This document shows, one piece after another, positions 24,801-36,900 of a DNA stretch of 64,000 bases. The translations under genes were made by a program, and so were the position numbers. The notes below the pieces were generated by a model that was given only the letters and a program-made list of their open reading frames with translations, was not told the DNA's origin and did no database searches. The stretch's first letter is position 1. Every line of letters starts with the position of its first letter. This DNA is from Trogon surrucura (lineage: Eukaryota > Chordata > Aves > Trogoniformes > Trogonidae), in NCBI GenBank assembly GCA_020746105.1, contig CM036628.1:20727191-20791190 (forward strand). The letters are read 5' to 3'.

Positions 24801-27800
24801 GCGCTGCTCTCCCCACACAGCTGCCTGAGCCTGTTTCCTCCTTTCGTTCTCTTATACAACCACTTCTTTTTTCTACCCCCCCGACCTTCGCTGCAGCCCT
24901 CCTTGCTCTCAGGCTGCGGCTGGCCTCAGCAATGTGAAGCGAGGAGAGGAAGCAGCTGGGGACGGGCTGCACACCGTCCCGCAGGGACCTCCCCAGCCTA
25001 CACAGGCTTACGCTGGTGTCCACAGCCTGCCTTCGCCTCTGCTTCCTCTGCATCTGCTCTTCTAACCCTGATATTTTTGCCACCCGGTGTAAAACCATCT
25101 TCCCTACCCCCTCTCCCCATCACTCATCTCTCCTACTCCTTTCTTTTCTTGCCTCTGGCCTGGATGCCTTGACACCCCCAGCCCCTTTTTACTTACTTTA
25201 TCTCCTCAGTGCACACAGTCTTTGTATATTTATCCAGTGAGTAGAGGACCACGTCTGTGATCTGATCAACTGAGGAGGCACAAGAAGGAGCAGCATCGGT
25301 GACACAGAAGAGGCACCAGTGTGCAGTCCCCACCTCTGACAGGGAGGCTGGGTTGCGATGTGTGCCGGGATGTGCCCCTCCTGCCCCCCTCCTCACCTGA
25401 GATCTTAATTTTTTTCACAATCTTGTTGGTGGTGTTGTTGATGTTGACAGTCACGTTGATGGGGTCTCCATGATAGTAGATCTGCAGTGGGAAGAGGCTC
25501 CATTACACGACCGGGCATCCCAGTCCCTGTCCCTAGGGTTGCATGTGGTGACACGAGCGGAGGGATGCCCCCCTTGGTACCCACCTCCTTGTCCAGGGAG
25601 GCTTCAAGGTGCAGGGGCTTGTCGGACATCATGAACTGCCGGGTGGTTTCCGACTTTGGAGCTGGCCCCGTCCTCATGGGTGCAAACTGGATCTTGCGGA
25701 TGATGAGGCGCACTGAGTTCCTGCGGGATGAGAAGCTGTCACTCCTGGCCCTCCCCGGCAAGGACCTGGCCTTCGAAGGGGACATGCTGGCTGTGTTCAG
25801 GGCCATCGAGGGGTCTCCAGCCAAAGGATGGGAGCTGCAGCCTGCTCTCTGACACGGGGACCATTGCTGCTCCTTCAGGCAAAGCGCCTGATCCAAGCGT
25901 GGCACAGGCTGACAGCAGCAGGTCCTTGGCCCGACCGCTAAGCTGGCCACCCCGAAACAGTCCCACGGTTTGGTTTGAGGGCCGTGAGGCACAAAGGGAT
26001 CCCCTGCAAATACCTCTTGTGAATTTTCTCCTCCAGATTTTCAGCACAAAATCCTTTGACCTCGAAGTCCACGCCACAGGCCTGGGGGGACACATACCGT
26101 CACTCATCAGGAGGAGCTCAAAGCTGCCTGAGGTTTAGGCTTATTCCCCTCCTCCTTCCACTGCATCACCCCTGGAGATCCTGCTCCCAGCTCCAGCTGC
26201 TCTTCCTCCCCAACCCTCATCCCACGGGCCACATCCTTGTGAAAGAGCAGCAGCTCTCATTTTTGGCACCCCGCAACTTCACCCCCTGCCAGGGAGAACG
26301 TGTCGAAGGGACACTTGTTGGGACAGCGGCTCACCTTTCCCACATCGTCTGGTCCTGGCTGGAGGGTGACCGAGCAGGGGAGGTTAGGGGCAATCTGAGC
26401 AGAACGGGAAAAGAGAGAGAAAAGATAAATTAAGAGCATGCCCAGAGATGAACCCTGGTGCACACCATGGAGGTGTGTGGTCAGGAAGGGCTGAGCGGCC
26501 CTTACCTCGAAGGTGAAGGGGTAGGCATTCTCCCCAAGCTTCTTCAACAGCCTGTCCTGCAAAGGAGTGAGGGTTTTCGGTGCCTGGTCTGGCACCGGTG
26601 GGAAGATCTGGGTGGTCAGGACGTAGATGTCCTTCCTGAAGGTCAATCCGATAACGTCGAGGTCATCTCGGCCGTAGCGAAACGCACAAGTCAGCGTCAC
26701 GTACACTGAAGCCCGACGGAAACAGAGAGGAGCAAGGTTAGGGGGTGAGATAAAGGGAGAACACAGGGAAAAGGGTGAATAAAGAGGAAAGAAAAAAAGA
26801 AGGAAAGAAAAACCACTTCAGTAACTCTTCAGCAGAAATATGAATCTGTTATGAGGACCTGGACCTCAGACACTAAATATAAATTTAATGAGAATCATTG
26901 TGTCTTTCTGCAAGGCATCAGTAACTTCAGAGCTGGTGCCCCAGGTAGGAAAGATGAGAAGAAAGACGCAGCCTTCCCCTCCAGGTCAGCTGCCGTGGCC
27001 CTGACATACAATGAGCTGTAGACACACGTTACACCTCTAACCTGACTACAGTCCCAGGTTGCTGATGAGCTCTGCACTGTTTTACATCCCTCCCTCTTAT
27101 AATGTGGGGTTTTCGGTATTAAATACCTTTTCTGTCCTTTAGGTACTCCGGGTCAAGCAGGCAGACGCCATCTGCAAACAAACAGAGAAGGGCCGGTGAG
27201 CTCAGCTGCCTGGGAAGATCCTTACAAAAACAGATCCTTAAAATTCAGATAATCTGCTCATCAGCAGCGAAGGTGACCCAGGGAAGCTGCTGGTCACGGG
27301 GACGGGGATGCCTCACCCAGCAGCAAGGCTGGGTTGCTTTCCCCCTATTTTTCTGTAAGGGTATTTTAAGGAAAACGAGATATTTGCTCAGCCGGAGCTG
27401 CCCTTGCTCCCTGGGCTCTGGTGGGAAGCAGAGGTGAGCAGCCACTGGCATGGGGACTGTTCCCCTTGGGCCACTCACTGCCCATGCTTCCCCTTCACTG
27501 GCGGGCACGGCCCCACTCACCTACAGAGTCCACTGAATCCACGTGATCCACAAAATCTCTCTTCCCCAGGTAGAGGGATAGCTGGAGGCAGCGCATGGGG
27601 AAGGAAAGAAGGAAGTGGGTTAATGTTTGCCACTGCATCGGATGAGATTTTCAAGCCCCGGGTTGTGTCGTGGGGTTCGTTAACCGTGCCGTTAGTGTGT
27701 CGGACCAACATCGCATCGAAGGGGTCATATAGGGCTTTTTTCTTTTTCCGCGTTTCTATTTTGAAAAGCAAGCCCTGTAGTGGCAGGTATGGCAGGAGTT

Positions 27801-28468
27801 GATCGTGGGATTTCAAAGGGAAAGAAAACCCAGCCCAAAGGGAGGGGCAGAGCCAGCCCAGAGGATCCCCAGCATAGACCCACACCCAGGGACAGGGCGC
27901 GTGGTCTCACCTCCGTGTGCCTGCACTCACCTTGCTGTTGGGGCTGGTCTTCTTGAACACCCTGCAAAGGAAGAATAGGCAGGCGGGTTGGGAACGGCTC
28001 GGGTGAGGCTGGATGGGACCCAGGGAGGGGGGTGGCCATTTGTCTCGCTGGGGCAAGGAGGCGAGGGCTTCCCTGAGAGCGCGGTGCATCTCCAAGAGCT
28101 ACACCAGAGCGCCTGGCCTTGGGGAATTCGGCGTCCTGCAAATTCAGAGCCAACCCGTGCCCCATCTGACTGCCCCCAGGGGTGTCACGCTCCCGTGACC
28201 ATCAAGGAAGGGGTGCTTTAGCTGGCTGTGTCTTAAGGACGAGTGAGGAAGCATGAACACGCAGAAGAAAAGAGAAGGTGCTTTGTTTGCCCCGTGACGG
28301 CTCGCTCCACCTTGCTATGGCCAGCTCATGTACCCGCACATGGGGGCAGCGGGTAGGGAGAGCCGGTGGGGCTTTCTTTCTCCCCCTGCTCCTGCCCCGC
28401 AGCACCCTGCTGCATCTCTATTGAAATAAAAAAGGAAAACCAGACACTTACTTCCTCCCGTCTGCCAT
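21852..28468 (-). CDS. ARR3: ARR3, cone arrestin
   Basis: Sixteen coding exons, listed in minus-strand order: 28468-28452, 27961-27931, 27581-27521, 27171-27127, 26705-26506, 26394-26335, 26081-26014, 25720-25585, 25481-25397, 25269-25197, 24686-24549, 24133-24050, 23765-23742, 23638-23586, 23260-23251 and 21951-21852. They join in phase to 394 residues, beginning [16 protein letters not shown] and ending [15 protein letters not shown]. The arrestin fold is recognisable: [60 protein letters not shown] and [20 protein letters not shown]. Cone arrestin binds phosphorylated, light-activated cone opsins and ends their signal. The C-tail keeps the [13 protein letters not shown] segment expected of visual arrestins, followed by an acidic end. 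The order ARR3-RAB41-PDZD11 matches human Xq13.1. Confidence 0.97.
23251..23260 (-). other. ARR3: ARR3 10-nt microexon
   Basis: The exon before it (23638-23586) ends in phase 1, and the last exon (21951-21852) reads as arrestin only if it is entered in phase 2. A spacer exon of length 3n+1 is therefore required. Ten bases flanked by GACAG and GTAAAG fit exactly and give the bridge [16 protein letters not shown]. Human visual arrestin genes are known to have a 10-bp exon at this place. Confidence 0.8.
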
Positions 28469-29850
28469 TTTAACTCAGTGGCTGCACAGGCGGCGATCTG
28501 CGGGGAGAGATGGAGGGGAAACGATGGGTGAGGTGGTGGGCAAGGGGCAAAGGAGCAAAGTCCTTCGTCTCCCACAGAGCCCTCACGCTATGGCGCTGCC
28601 CAGCCTTTCACCTTCACAGAGCTGGGATGCTCAGGGTAGCAGACAAGGCACACAGCGAGCAGCCGAGCCTAGCAAATCCTTTGCCCCTCGGCCAAAAACG
28701 CGGTGAGGAGGAGGCGGAAGAGAAAAAGGATGAGCGATGCCCCAGGCAGGCAGGCTTCAGAAAACAGGGTGACTCCCAAGGGAGCAAGTTCAAGGCTGGG
28801 AAAGGCGTGAGAAATGAGCCGAAGCATTTACGGAGTTTCAGTTTTATGAATTTTTCTCGTCTGCAGGAAATTGGCTTAACGGCAGGAACAGGCTCATTTT
28901 GTCCCGTCACTCACGGGAAGAGCGAGGAAGCCTTGCGGAGGCAGAAAGGCAGAGAGCAGCTGAACCCTGTGGGCAGGGAGGTCTCGGGGTGCACAGCCCC
29001 AACCCACAGCCCCTCCTTTCCCTGGCAGCCCTGCCTTCACGCCAGGAGCCCAGCCTGCATTTTGCTTGCTCAAGCCTGGTGTCCAGAATTAAACCATAAA
29101 TATCGCGGCCGATTCACCGGGAGATTAGATGGGATGAGCTCAGCTTCTTAAAGTTAGGCAGCTCTGACATTAGCAGAGCTTAAGCCCGGGCAGGATTTTA
29201 AGCCCTGGGGGGCACGTGGGCAGAGTTGTCTTTTTACGCAACAGCAGGGACGCTGGGGAGAAGGAAGAAATTGATATGGGGGGAGGAGATGATCCTCTAC
29301 CCATGAGAAAACAAGGGATTAGTCCCAAAGACGGGATCTTTGATGCCCTCAGGTGCTGCGGGATGCGAAGCTCGTGCATCCGCGCCTGCAGGATTTCTTG
29401 GGCAGCAGCCAGAGAAGGTGTGAAGGGAGCGGTGCCGTGGGCTTGGCCCTCTCCAAATTCTAGGAATTGGGGACGAGGTGATGAAAGGTGGAGAAAAACA
29501 GAACTAAACGTCTCCTCTGCATCTCCCAAGCCCCATAGAGGGGGCTCGGACCCCTCCTGGCTTGGCTAAGCTGCCCCATGCCGCTCCCCACCCCTCCGCC
29601 CATGCCCTCTGGCTCGACCACACTGAAATCCTTTCAGCAATATTTCCCCCCCCCCCTTTCAGTCCCAGACCACCCTCCTTGCAGCCACGGTCCGACACCA
29701 ACTTCCCTGCCCCTAAGTGTTTTACAAACCAGCAGGATCTGTGCCCCAAAGCGCTGGCAGCAGAGTAGGCAGCACTCACCTGGCGAGCGGCTGGATAGAC
29801 ACTCTCCTCTTCCTCTCCTAGCACGTCCCACTGTCAACCAGTCACTACGG
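28452..29850 (-). promoter_or_regulatory. ARR3: ARR3 5' UTR exons and TATA promoter
   Basis: The first coding exon begins at 28481 after an acceptor GTGCAG, leaving 13 noncoding bases before the ATG. A matching donor CGCCAG/GTGAGT at 29780 marks a likely noncoding first exon of about 65 bases. TATAAG (cttata on plus, 29873-29878) lies at the right distance upstream. About 110-135 bases further up are TAAT and GGATT cores (29990-30012) that could bind CRX/OTX-type photoreceptor factors. The promoter is inferred from sequence only. Confidence 0.55.
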
Positions 29851-29878
29851 GCTGCTCCCAGTCCTGCTGCTTCTTATA

Positions 29879-32800
29879 CCCTCCCGGCGTTCCCTCCCCT
29901 GGCAGCCGATCTCGCCCACTCGGCTTTGGCTGGGGACGTGCAGCGTGTGTGTGTGTGCGCGCACCGTGGGAGAGGTGCTTTCGGGAAGAATCCTATTAGT
30001 TTATTAACTGGGGAGACGCTTCGTGAGTAAGAGTGGGGCTATAAATACCAGCGCTGCCGGAGACCTGAGAAAGCAGCTTATGGAGATTGGCAAAGTGGGC
30101 TTAGGAGCAAGGTGATGGTAATTGAGGTGGAAGCTCTGCTCCCAGCGGGCAGGGGCACGGATGCCCATTCCCATGAAGGCTCCTCTGCAACGCCTCCCAC
30201 GGCAAAGGGAGCCCGGCCAGCCCCAAGCACAAGCATGGGCGGAGGTGGCAGAGGGGCAGGAGGCATCTGCTGGGTTTTATCCCCACCTCATGCACTTTGC
30301 TGGAGGGTTTAACAGATGGCCGGGAGATGCGGGCAGCTCCTTACATGGCCAACGTGCCCATGTGGCTGGTCACCTCGAGGTGACCCACTGTGGTCCAAAG
30401 CACACGGGACACCCTTGCCACGGGGATGCTGTACAAGGTGACTGGGTGAAGGCGTGCGTGAGGCTCAGGGTGGATCCTACACCAGGCTTAGCTTCCCTCC
30501 AGAGCAGCAGGAAAGGGGCGACCACCCCTTGGTGGTGGGATACAGACCTGCCCGTGTCCCCCCGCACCGCTGGGCAATCTGCTCAGCCCCGTGTCATTTC
30601 ATAACACCGCAGGCTGGCCTCGCCCGACCCGATTAGCACATCGTTAATTCAAGGTCCACTGCTGCAAATAGAAAACTATTGAAAAGCACAGAGTGGATTT
30701 CGCCTTACGATGAGAGAGAAGTGCTCCCCGCTCTCGTCCTCCCTCGGCAGCAGCCAGATTCCCTCCCACAGGAGTGGCTGCAGGGTGCTCACACAGATGC
30801 TGCCCCAACATTTGCCCTAGGGACAGGGCACAGACCCGACAGCAGCCTGCAAACTGCTCTAGCAAGGCCCCTCTCATCATCCTCACCTCCAGCATCCCTC
30901 CAGCCCTTGCTTCCTCAGCCAGACCTTTTGCTCTGAGCAAGCACTTGGGTCTGGCTCAGCCTTCCAAACTGAGCACTGAGGTCAGGATGCCTCTGCCCAC
31001 CCCTGTTCCCACAGCTCCCAGCACCCTGAGTCAGCTCAGCAACCTTTATCACCTGGGTACCAACCGCTCCCAAATGCAACCCACCTGTGCCCCCAGTCCC
31101 ATGGGCCACTGGGAGCCACCATGGCATGCCAGCCCCACTGCCCAGGGCTTTAGCTGTCAGCACACGTTGCCCGGGGCTGGAACTTGTGATCTCTTTAATT
31201 GGACACAGGAGAGCTACTTAACTTTGCAGATTAGCAGGTGCTATTTCTGCCGAGGTTGGGGACACGTGAACTGTGACCTTCCCGCTGGCCCGTGGAGGAG
31301 GAGGAGGAGGAGGAGGAGGCAGCCCCACCTGGACTCCTGGAGGGGGATGGCAGAGCGGCCAGCCCCAGCACTGTGCCCGGGGCACCTAATCCTGAGCTCT
31401 CTGTTTGTGGCTCTTCGTTAGGCTCTTAATAAAGCCCCTGAGACTGGTGCTGTTTACAAGAGCTGTGGCCACAGGGTCTGCGGAGTGTGGCGAGGATGGA
31501 GAGCAGATTTCATTATGGCTGGCTTCAGCTTGGTTTCATACCAACTGGGTGATTCAGCCAGGGACACCTTGCCCAAATTGCGTGGGGACAGGTATTTCCC
31601 CTCCCCAAAACAGCGGTGAGACGGACAGACCACATCCCTTCCCGAGCTCGCGCCGGGGAAGGAAGCTGGGGGTGCAGCGCCGTGTTAAAAATAATAAGGA
31701 AATGAGAGAGGGCTTCTTCCTTTTTCCTGTTTAATAAATGGCCAAAGCCTCCTCTCATCTGCTTCATCCCACCCGTCCTGTCGGGGCCGTGCGCTACGTG
31801 AAGCACAGCTCCGAGGGCTGCTGCCAGCAGGGCAGGACGCTGGTGGACGTGAGGCTGGTGGAACACACGGGAGACCAGCTTCATCCCCGTCTCCTGATAG
31901 ACAGCATCCTACCTCCCACGGGGAGCAGCCCTGGGGGTCTCCACGCTTTTGTGCCCTCTCCTGCAGGGTCTTACCTCTGAAAGGAACCCCAGGTGGAGCC
32001 AAAGCCGCCCAACAAGCTGGCACTGGTGAACCCACATCACCTTCCCAAACACAACTGTCCCTGAGTGCTGTCCCTGGGCACCGGCGCATCTGGCGACAAC
32101 CTGGCTCAGCCTCCGGCACCGCGCCCCGCAGCCACCTTATGTAAACACCGTCAGCCGGCACTGCTGATTTCTCAAAGCCCCTCAGAGCTCCGGGTCTTCC
32201 TCCCCTGATCTGGATTAAGCGGCGTGGACGCCACTAATCTGAAGCCAGGCGCCTCCGCGGCTGCGAGGAATTATTGCCACACTGTTAAGTAATGGGAGGG
32301 AGCAGCGCCACCAAGTCGGGGGTCTCTGGCAGGATGGGGGTCTCATGGGGGTCACCAGCAGGATGAGGGTGTCCATCCACCATCCCTGCACTGACCCACC
32401 ATCACTGGGTGTCCCTCCAGCAGGTGCTGGTGAAGAGATGTGACCGCTGCCATGGCAGCCTGGAGCCACCAGCCCAAAATCAAGCAAGCTGTCCGACTTC
32501 TTGGTGGCCCCACCTGCAGGTTTCTCTCGAGGCTGGGAGCCCAGGAGGAAGCCTCAGAAGGGGCTTTCAGCACATCTGCATCGACGGGCTGGTGCAGGGG
32601 GTGGTTGGAGACAGTCCCTCCGTGTTGGGCTCAGGGCTTCAGGGGACAGCTCGCGATGGCAAGGGCAGCAGGCAGCTGAAAGCGTGGCTCAGCAAGGCGC
32701 TCTGTCCTCATCCTCAGCAAGGTGCTCCATCCTCATCCTCCTCTAGCAGGACCCTGCCATCCCATCTCCCCCCAGATTAGCCCTGGTGCTCCGCGGGCAC

Positions 32801-33942
32801 ACTGGCAGCAGACAGTGGCTGTTGCTTGTCTGTAATTAATTGGTGCTAATCACCTTAGCGCAGCTCCAGCCAGCCGCACACGTGTGGCCCGCTCGCTCCT
32901 TGATGGTCGGAGCAAAAACCTCGGGGTCTGCACTAGGGAGCTGCCGAGAATTCTGCTGCTGTTTGCAGCCCTGTCCTGCTGGGAAAAGCCTCTCTCCTTC
33001 CTGGGAACTCCTGAACCCCACTTCCCTTCTGCCTGCAGGCAGGGCACGTGCAGACGGGATGACGTAAATGCCGTTGCGGGCGCTTGGGCACCCGATGCCC
33101 TCAGCATCTCCATCTCCACACCAATGGCAGAGCTCAGCCCCAAGTCAGGCAACAAGCTGCCCAGGATCAGCCCGACATTTCGAAGGCTTGCTGCTGCCCC
33201 ACACTGCTGGCCCTTCCCTCCTCCCGGGGTCCTGCCCGAGGGATGGGGTCTGCCCCGCCAATGGGGCAGATGAGTGGTGGGGAGCGGGGTGGAGGGGGAG
33301 CTCAGGGTGCCCGGCCGCGCTCAGCCCCGCATGGCCACAGCCTTCCCCCCGGAACGGAGCAGGAGGAGGAGGAGCGAGGAGGCTGGTCCCGGCCGTGAGA
33401 GCAGAGCACAGAGAAGGAGGAAGAGCGCAGAGGCCGAGCAAGCAGCACGGGGCACCGAACGGGTGGGCTCGGTCAGGGGAACAGGGACATCATGGTGGGC
33501 TCTGCCTGACCACACGCTACCGCCCCGACAGGCAGGGCTGCTGGTGTGCCCCGCGGGACAAAGCGGCATCACGGCTCCACTCCTACTTGGCTCCCACACC
33601 CCGAAAGCTCAGCTCATCCCCTCACGGCCCCCCACAAGAGCCCCAGGAGCCCCACATCATATCTGCGAGGGACGGTGAGTGTGTGTGTGGGGCGAGGTGT
33701 GGGCCCCCCGCGTGCCGTTGGGATGCCGGCCATGCAGGATGGCGGTCCTGGGGGCTGGGGCAGCAGCACAGGGTGATCCTCACTGCAGGAAAGGTCCATT
33801 TGCTGATCTGCTTCTCTCTCAGCCCCCTGCACGCTGCAGACTGGACCCTTCTGCAATGAGAAGCATCCAGACACCCACCCTTCCCCGACTGCCTCCCCTT
33901 TCCCGTTCCTGCCTCTCATCCCCATGAGCATCACCTCGGAGG
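29879..33942. other. Intergenic DNA between ARR3 and the SHIP gene
   Basis: Roughly 4 kb separating two divergently transcribed genes. I see no exon that I can support. It includes a short GT repeat (29945-29958), a GGA repeat (31293-31319) and GC-rich sequence. A GTGAGT after 33676 could be the donor of a noncoding SHIP exon, but nothing confirms it. The open frames here have no family resemblance. Confidence 0.5.
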
Positions 33943-36900
33943 ATGGCGGCGGCAAGCTGGTACCACCGGGACATCAGCAGGGTGGTGGCGGAGGAGCTGC
34001 TGGCCAAAGCCGGGCGGGACGGCTGCTTCCTCGTGCGGGACAGCGAGTCGGTCTCAGGGGCTTATGCCCTCTGCCTCCTGTGAGTCACCTGCCTGGCTTC
34101 TTGCTCTCATCCCTTGCTGGGGTTCCCCTGTCCCTGCTCCTGGCACAGCCAAGCCTCATGTCCAAGCCTCCCGTGGGGATGCCGGCAGAGTGCCAGCTCT
34201 CTGGCACAGGGGGTTTTTCGGGTGATCCCCAAGTGGAGAACCCCATGTCCTTGGGAGCAGGCAGAAGCCTGGGCCAGCAGCCCTGCCCAGCAGCAGGGGC
34301 TGCCAAAGGGAGAACCTGAAATCCAGGGCATGCAGAGCCCTTTAGGGCTGCCTCATGTGGGAGAGGCTGGCTCGTGTCGCCCTCCCTCTTCAGAAAAAAA
34401 CATCCCCTCTCCCTCCAACCCCCGACATGGCCGCATCCGGACCGCGACGCCCGCTGTTAGCATCTCGGCCGCTGGCGCTTCGAGGCTGCGTCTGCTCGCC
34501 TGGAACGAGGCTCATGGCCCCGAAGAGCACTGCTGCTGGGGCTGCCTGCACCCCTTCATCGCTGCCTGCACCCCCTCATCACTGCCTGCACCTCCTGCCT
34601 GCTGCCTGCACCCCCTCATCACTGCCTGCACCCCCTCATCGCTACCTGCACCCCCTCATTGCTGCCTGCACCCGCTCCCTGCAGCCAAGCGACGCGACAC
34701 GTCTGCAGCAGGGCGGCGTCTCGGCGGGTTTGGCAGGATGCCACCCCCTTTTCCTAGAGCTAAGCCTGGCCCAGAGCACGGGGCAAATTGCAAACACGCG
34801 GTGCCGAGGGGCACACCAGGGGTTCAGCCGGCAGCTACCTCGGCTCTTCCAGCATCCCAGGGCCGTAGGTGCCCTGGTAAAGGCCGGCGGAGATGTGGCT
34901 GAGCCCCATGGCTGAAGCGGGGGGACCCCGTGCATCCTCCCAGGCAGACGGGTACAAACCCAGAACAGTGGGTGATGCTTTCATTTCTAGAAATGAGAGC
35001 TAAGTTCCTCTCCCTGCAGAAGGGATGGGGAGTTTGCGTCAGGGCTGGGCACCGCCAGGCATCCCCCCCTCCCACGCTGCCATGTGCCCACGGTGTCTTG
35101 GGGGGCACAATGGGGGCCCCTCGTCTGCTTTTTCCCAGGTTCCAGCGGCACGTCCATACCTACCGCATCCTCCCCGATGACGAGGGGCTGCTCTCCGTCC
35201 AGGTGGGTGCAGCAGCAGGTGCCCAGAGGCTGGCGGCCGTAGGGGTGCACTCCCTGCACTGGCTAACACTGCTGTGTGCCTGGCTGGGGGGGCACAGGCT
35301 GTGACCTGGAGCCTGGGCAGGTTGCAGGTGCTGAAGCCCACACACCGAGCTCAGAGAATTGGTGCCTGCCCTCCTTGGCAGCTGATTTATTTATTTTTTT
35401 TTGCACAATCTTCCTCCAACACCCAGCACTGCAGGATACGAGTGCTTTGCAGCCACCCCTCTGGCACAGGGCTGCCTCCCCACAGCCCCACGGCTGCAAC
35501 CAGCCCACCCAGGGCAACACAGCAAAGCGCTTGTCCCCTTCCTGCCATCATCCCCAGCCCCAGCCAGGCCACCTGGCTCCGGTTTCGTCCCCACGACATC
35601 TGTTCTGGCTGCCGGCTCAGCTTCGCTTCCCCTCTTTAGTGCCACATCACGGTTCTCTTGGTACCCAGCTCTGCAGCTGCTCTTTCTAGCCTCCTAAAAC
35701 CAGCATCCCTGGGGAGCACCCCCTACCTGCTGCACAAGGCAGACATCTCCACGCTCCTCTCCTTGCCCTGCTGCCCTGACAGGGGCCAGGGTGAGCTCCA
35801 GCCAGCACTGCCAGCTCCCCACATTTTGGGGGACAAACCGACTCGGCACAGAGACAGAGGAAGGGGGGACGACGTGATGGTGCTTCCCTTCCTCTGCCTC
35901 CCCAGACCATGCAGGGCATCCAGGCCAAGTGTTTCCGCACCCTGCCCGACCTCATCGGTGCCTACCAGCAGCCCAACAATGGGCTGGTGACGCCCCTGCT
36001 CTACCCTGTGCCCCGGGCGAGGCAGGTGGCCGACGAGGACTCGGGTGAGCCAGGGAGGAGGCGGCGGGGGCCACACTGGGCTGTAAGTGAGCGAAGGGGT
36101 CCCTCTGAGCTCGCTTGTCCTCCGCCTGCAGACGGGGAGGATGGGCGAGGCAGTGGGAGTGCAGCGAGTGCGGTGGTCCCGGCCGGCGGAGCCATGGCGG
36201 GCACGTGGCTTGGCGCTCCCGTCGCTGGCCGGCCCCACATCTCACAGCAGCTGCACCAGAGGCTGCAGGAGCAGGTGCACAGCAGGTAAGGAGCCCCTGC
36301 CTGCCCTGGAGGTGATGGAGATGGGGAGATGGGAGTGGGATCTTTCCAAAGATGCCCACACCTCACCTTGCAGCCCGGCCAGTGACTTCATGGGCTTCAT
36401 GGCGGAGTACCTGAACCACAACCTGCAGCTGGATCTGGAGGCTCTGCGCCATGGGCACCCACAGCTCCGTCACCTCAGCACCGCTCTTGTCACCGCCTGT
36501 CGGGGGCTGCACAGGTGAGTGGCCCAGGAGCAGAGGGGATGGAGTGCGGACACTGCCCGGGACCACCCGCCTCATCCCCATCACGGTGGCTGAGCATCAT
36601 CACCAAGCACCAAGGCTCAGGAGATGATGCCTGTGCTGGCTCTCACCCACTCCTCTCCTCTTTGCAGTGAGATTGACTTCACGCTGGCAGGACTGGAGAC
36701 GCTGGCCAGGGTGTTCGACCCCCCGGCATCCCCTCGCAGCCCAGCCAGAGAGCAGGTGAGACCCCCCCCAGCCCCTGACCACCCACAGGCGCCTTGTCGC
36801 GTGTGGCTGGTGCAGCCGCTCTGTGGAGGGGGCAGTCGGGGCGGTTTCAGTGCTGCGCTCCTGCAGTGCTGCTGGTGGTCCCTGTGTGCTGGCAGAGGGG

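Noticed and set aside
33068-33859. 263-codon plus-strand open frame before the SHIP gene
   Set aside because: It has no recognisable domain, biased composition and stops well short of the SH2 exon; a chance frame in GC-rich DNA.
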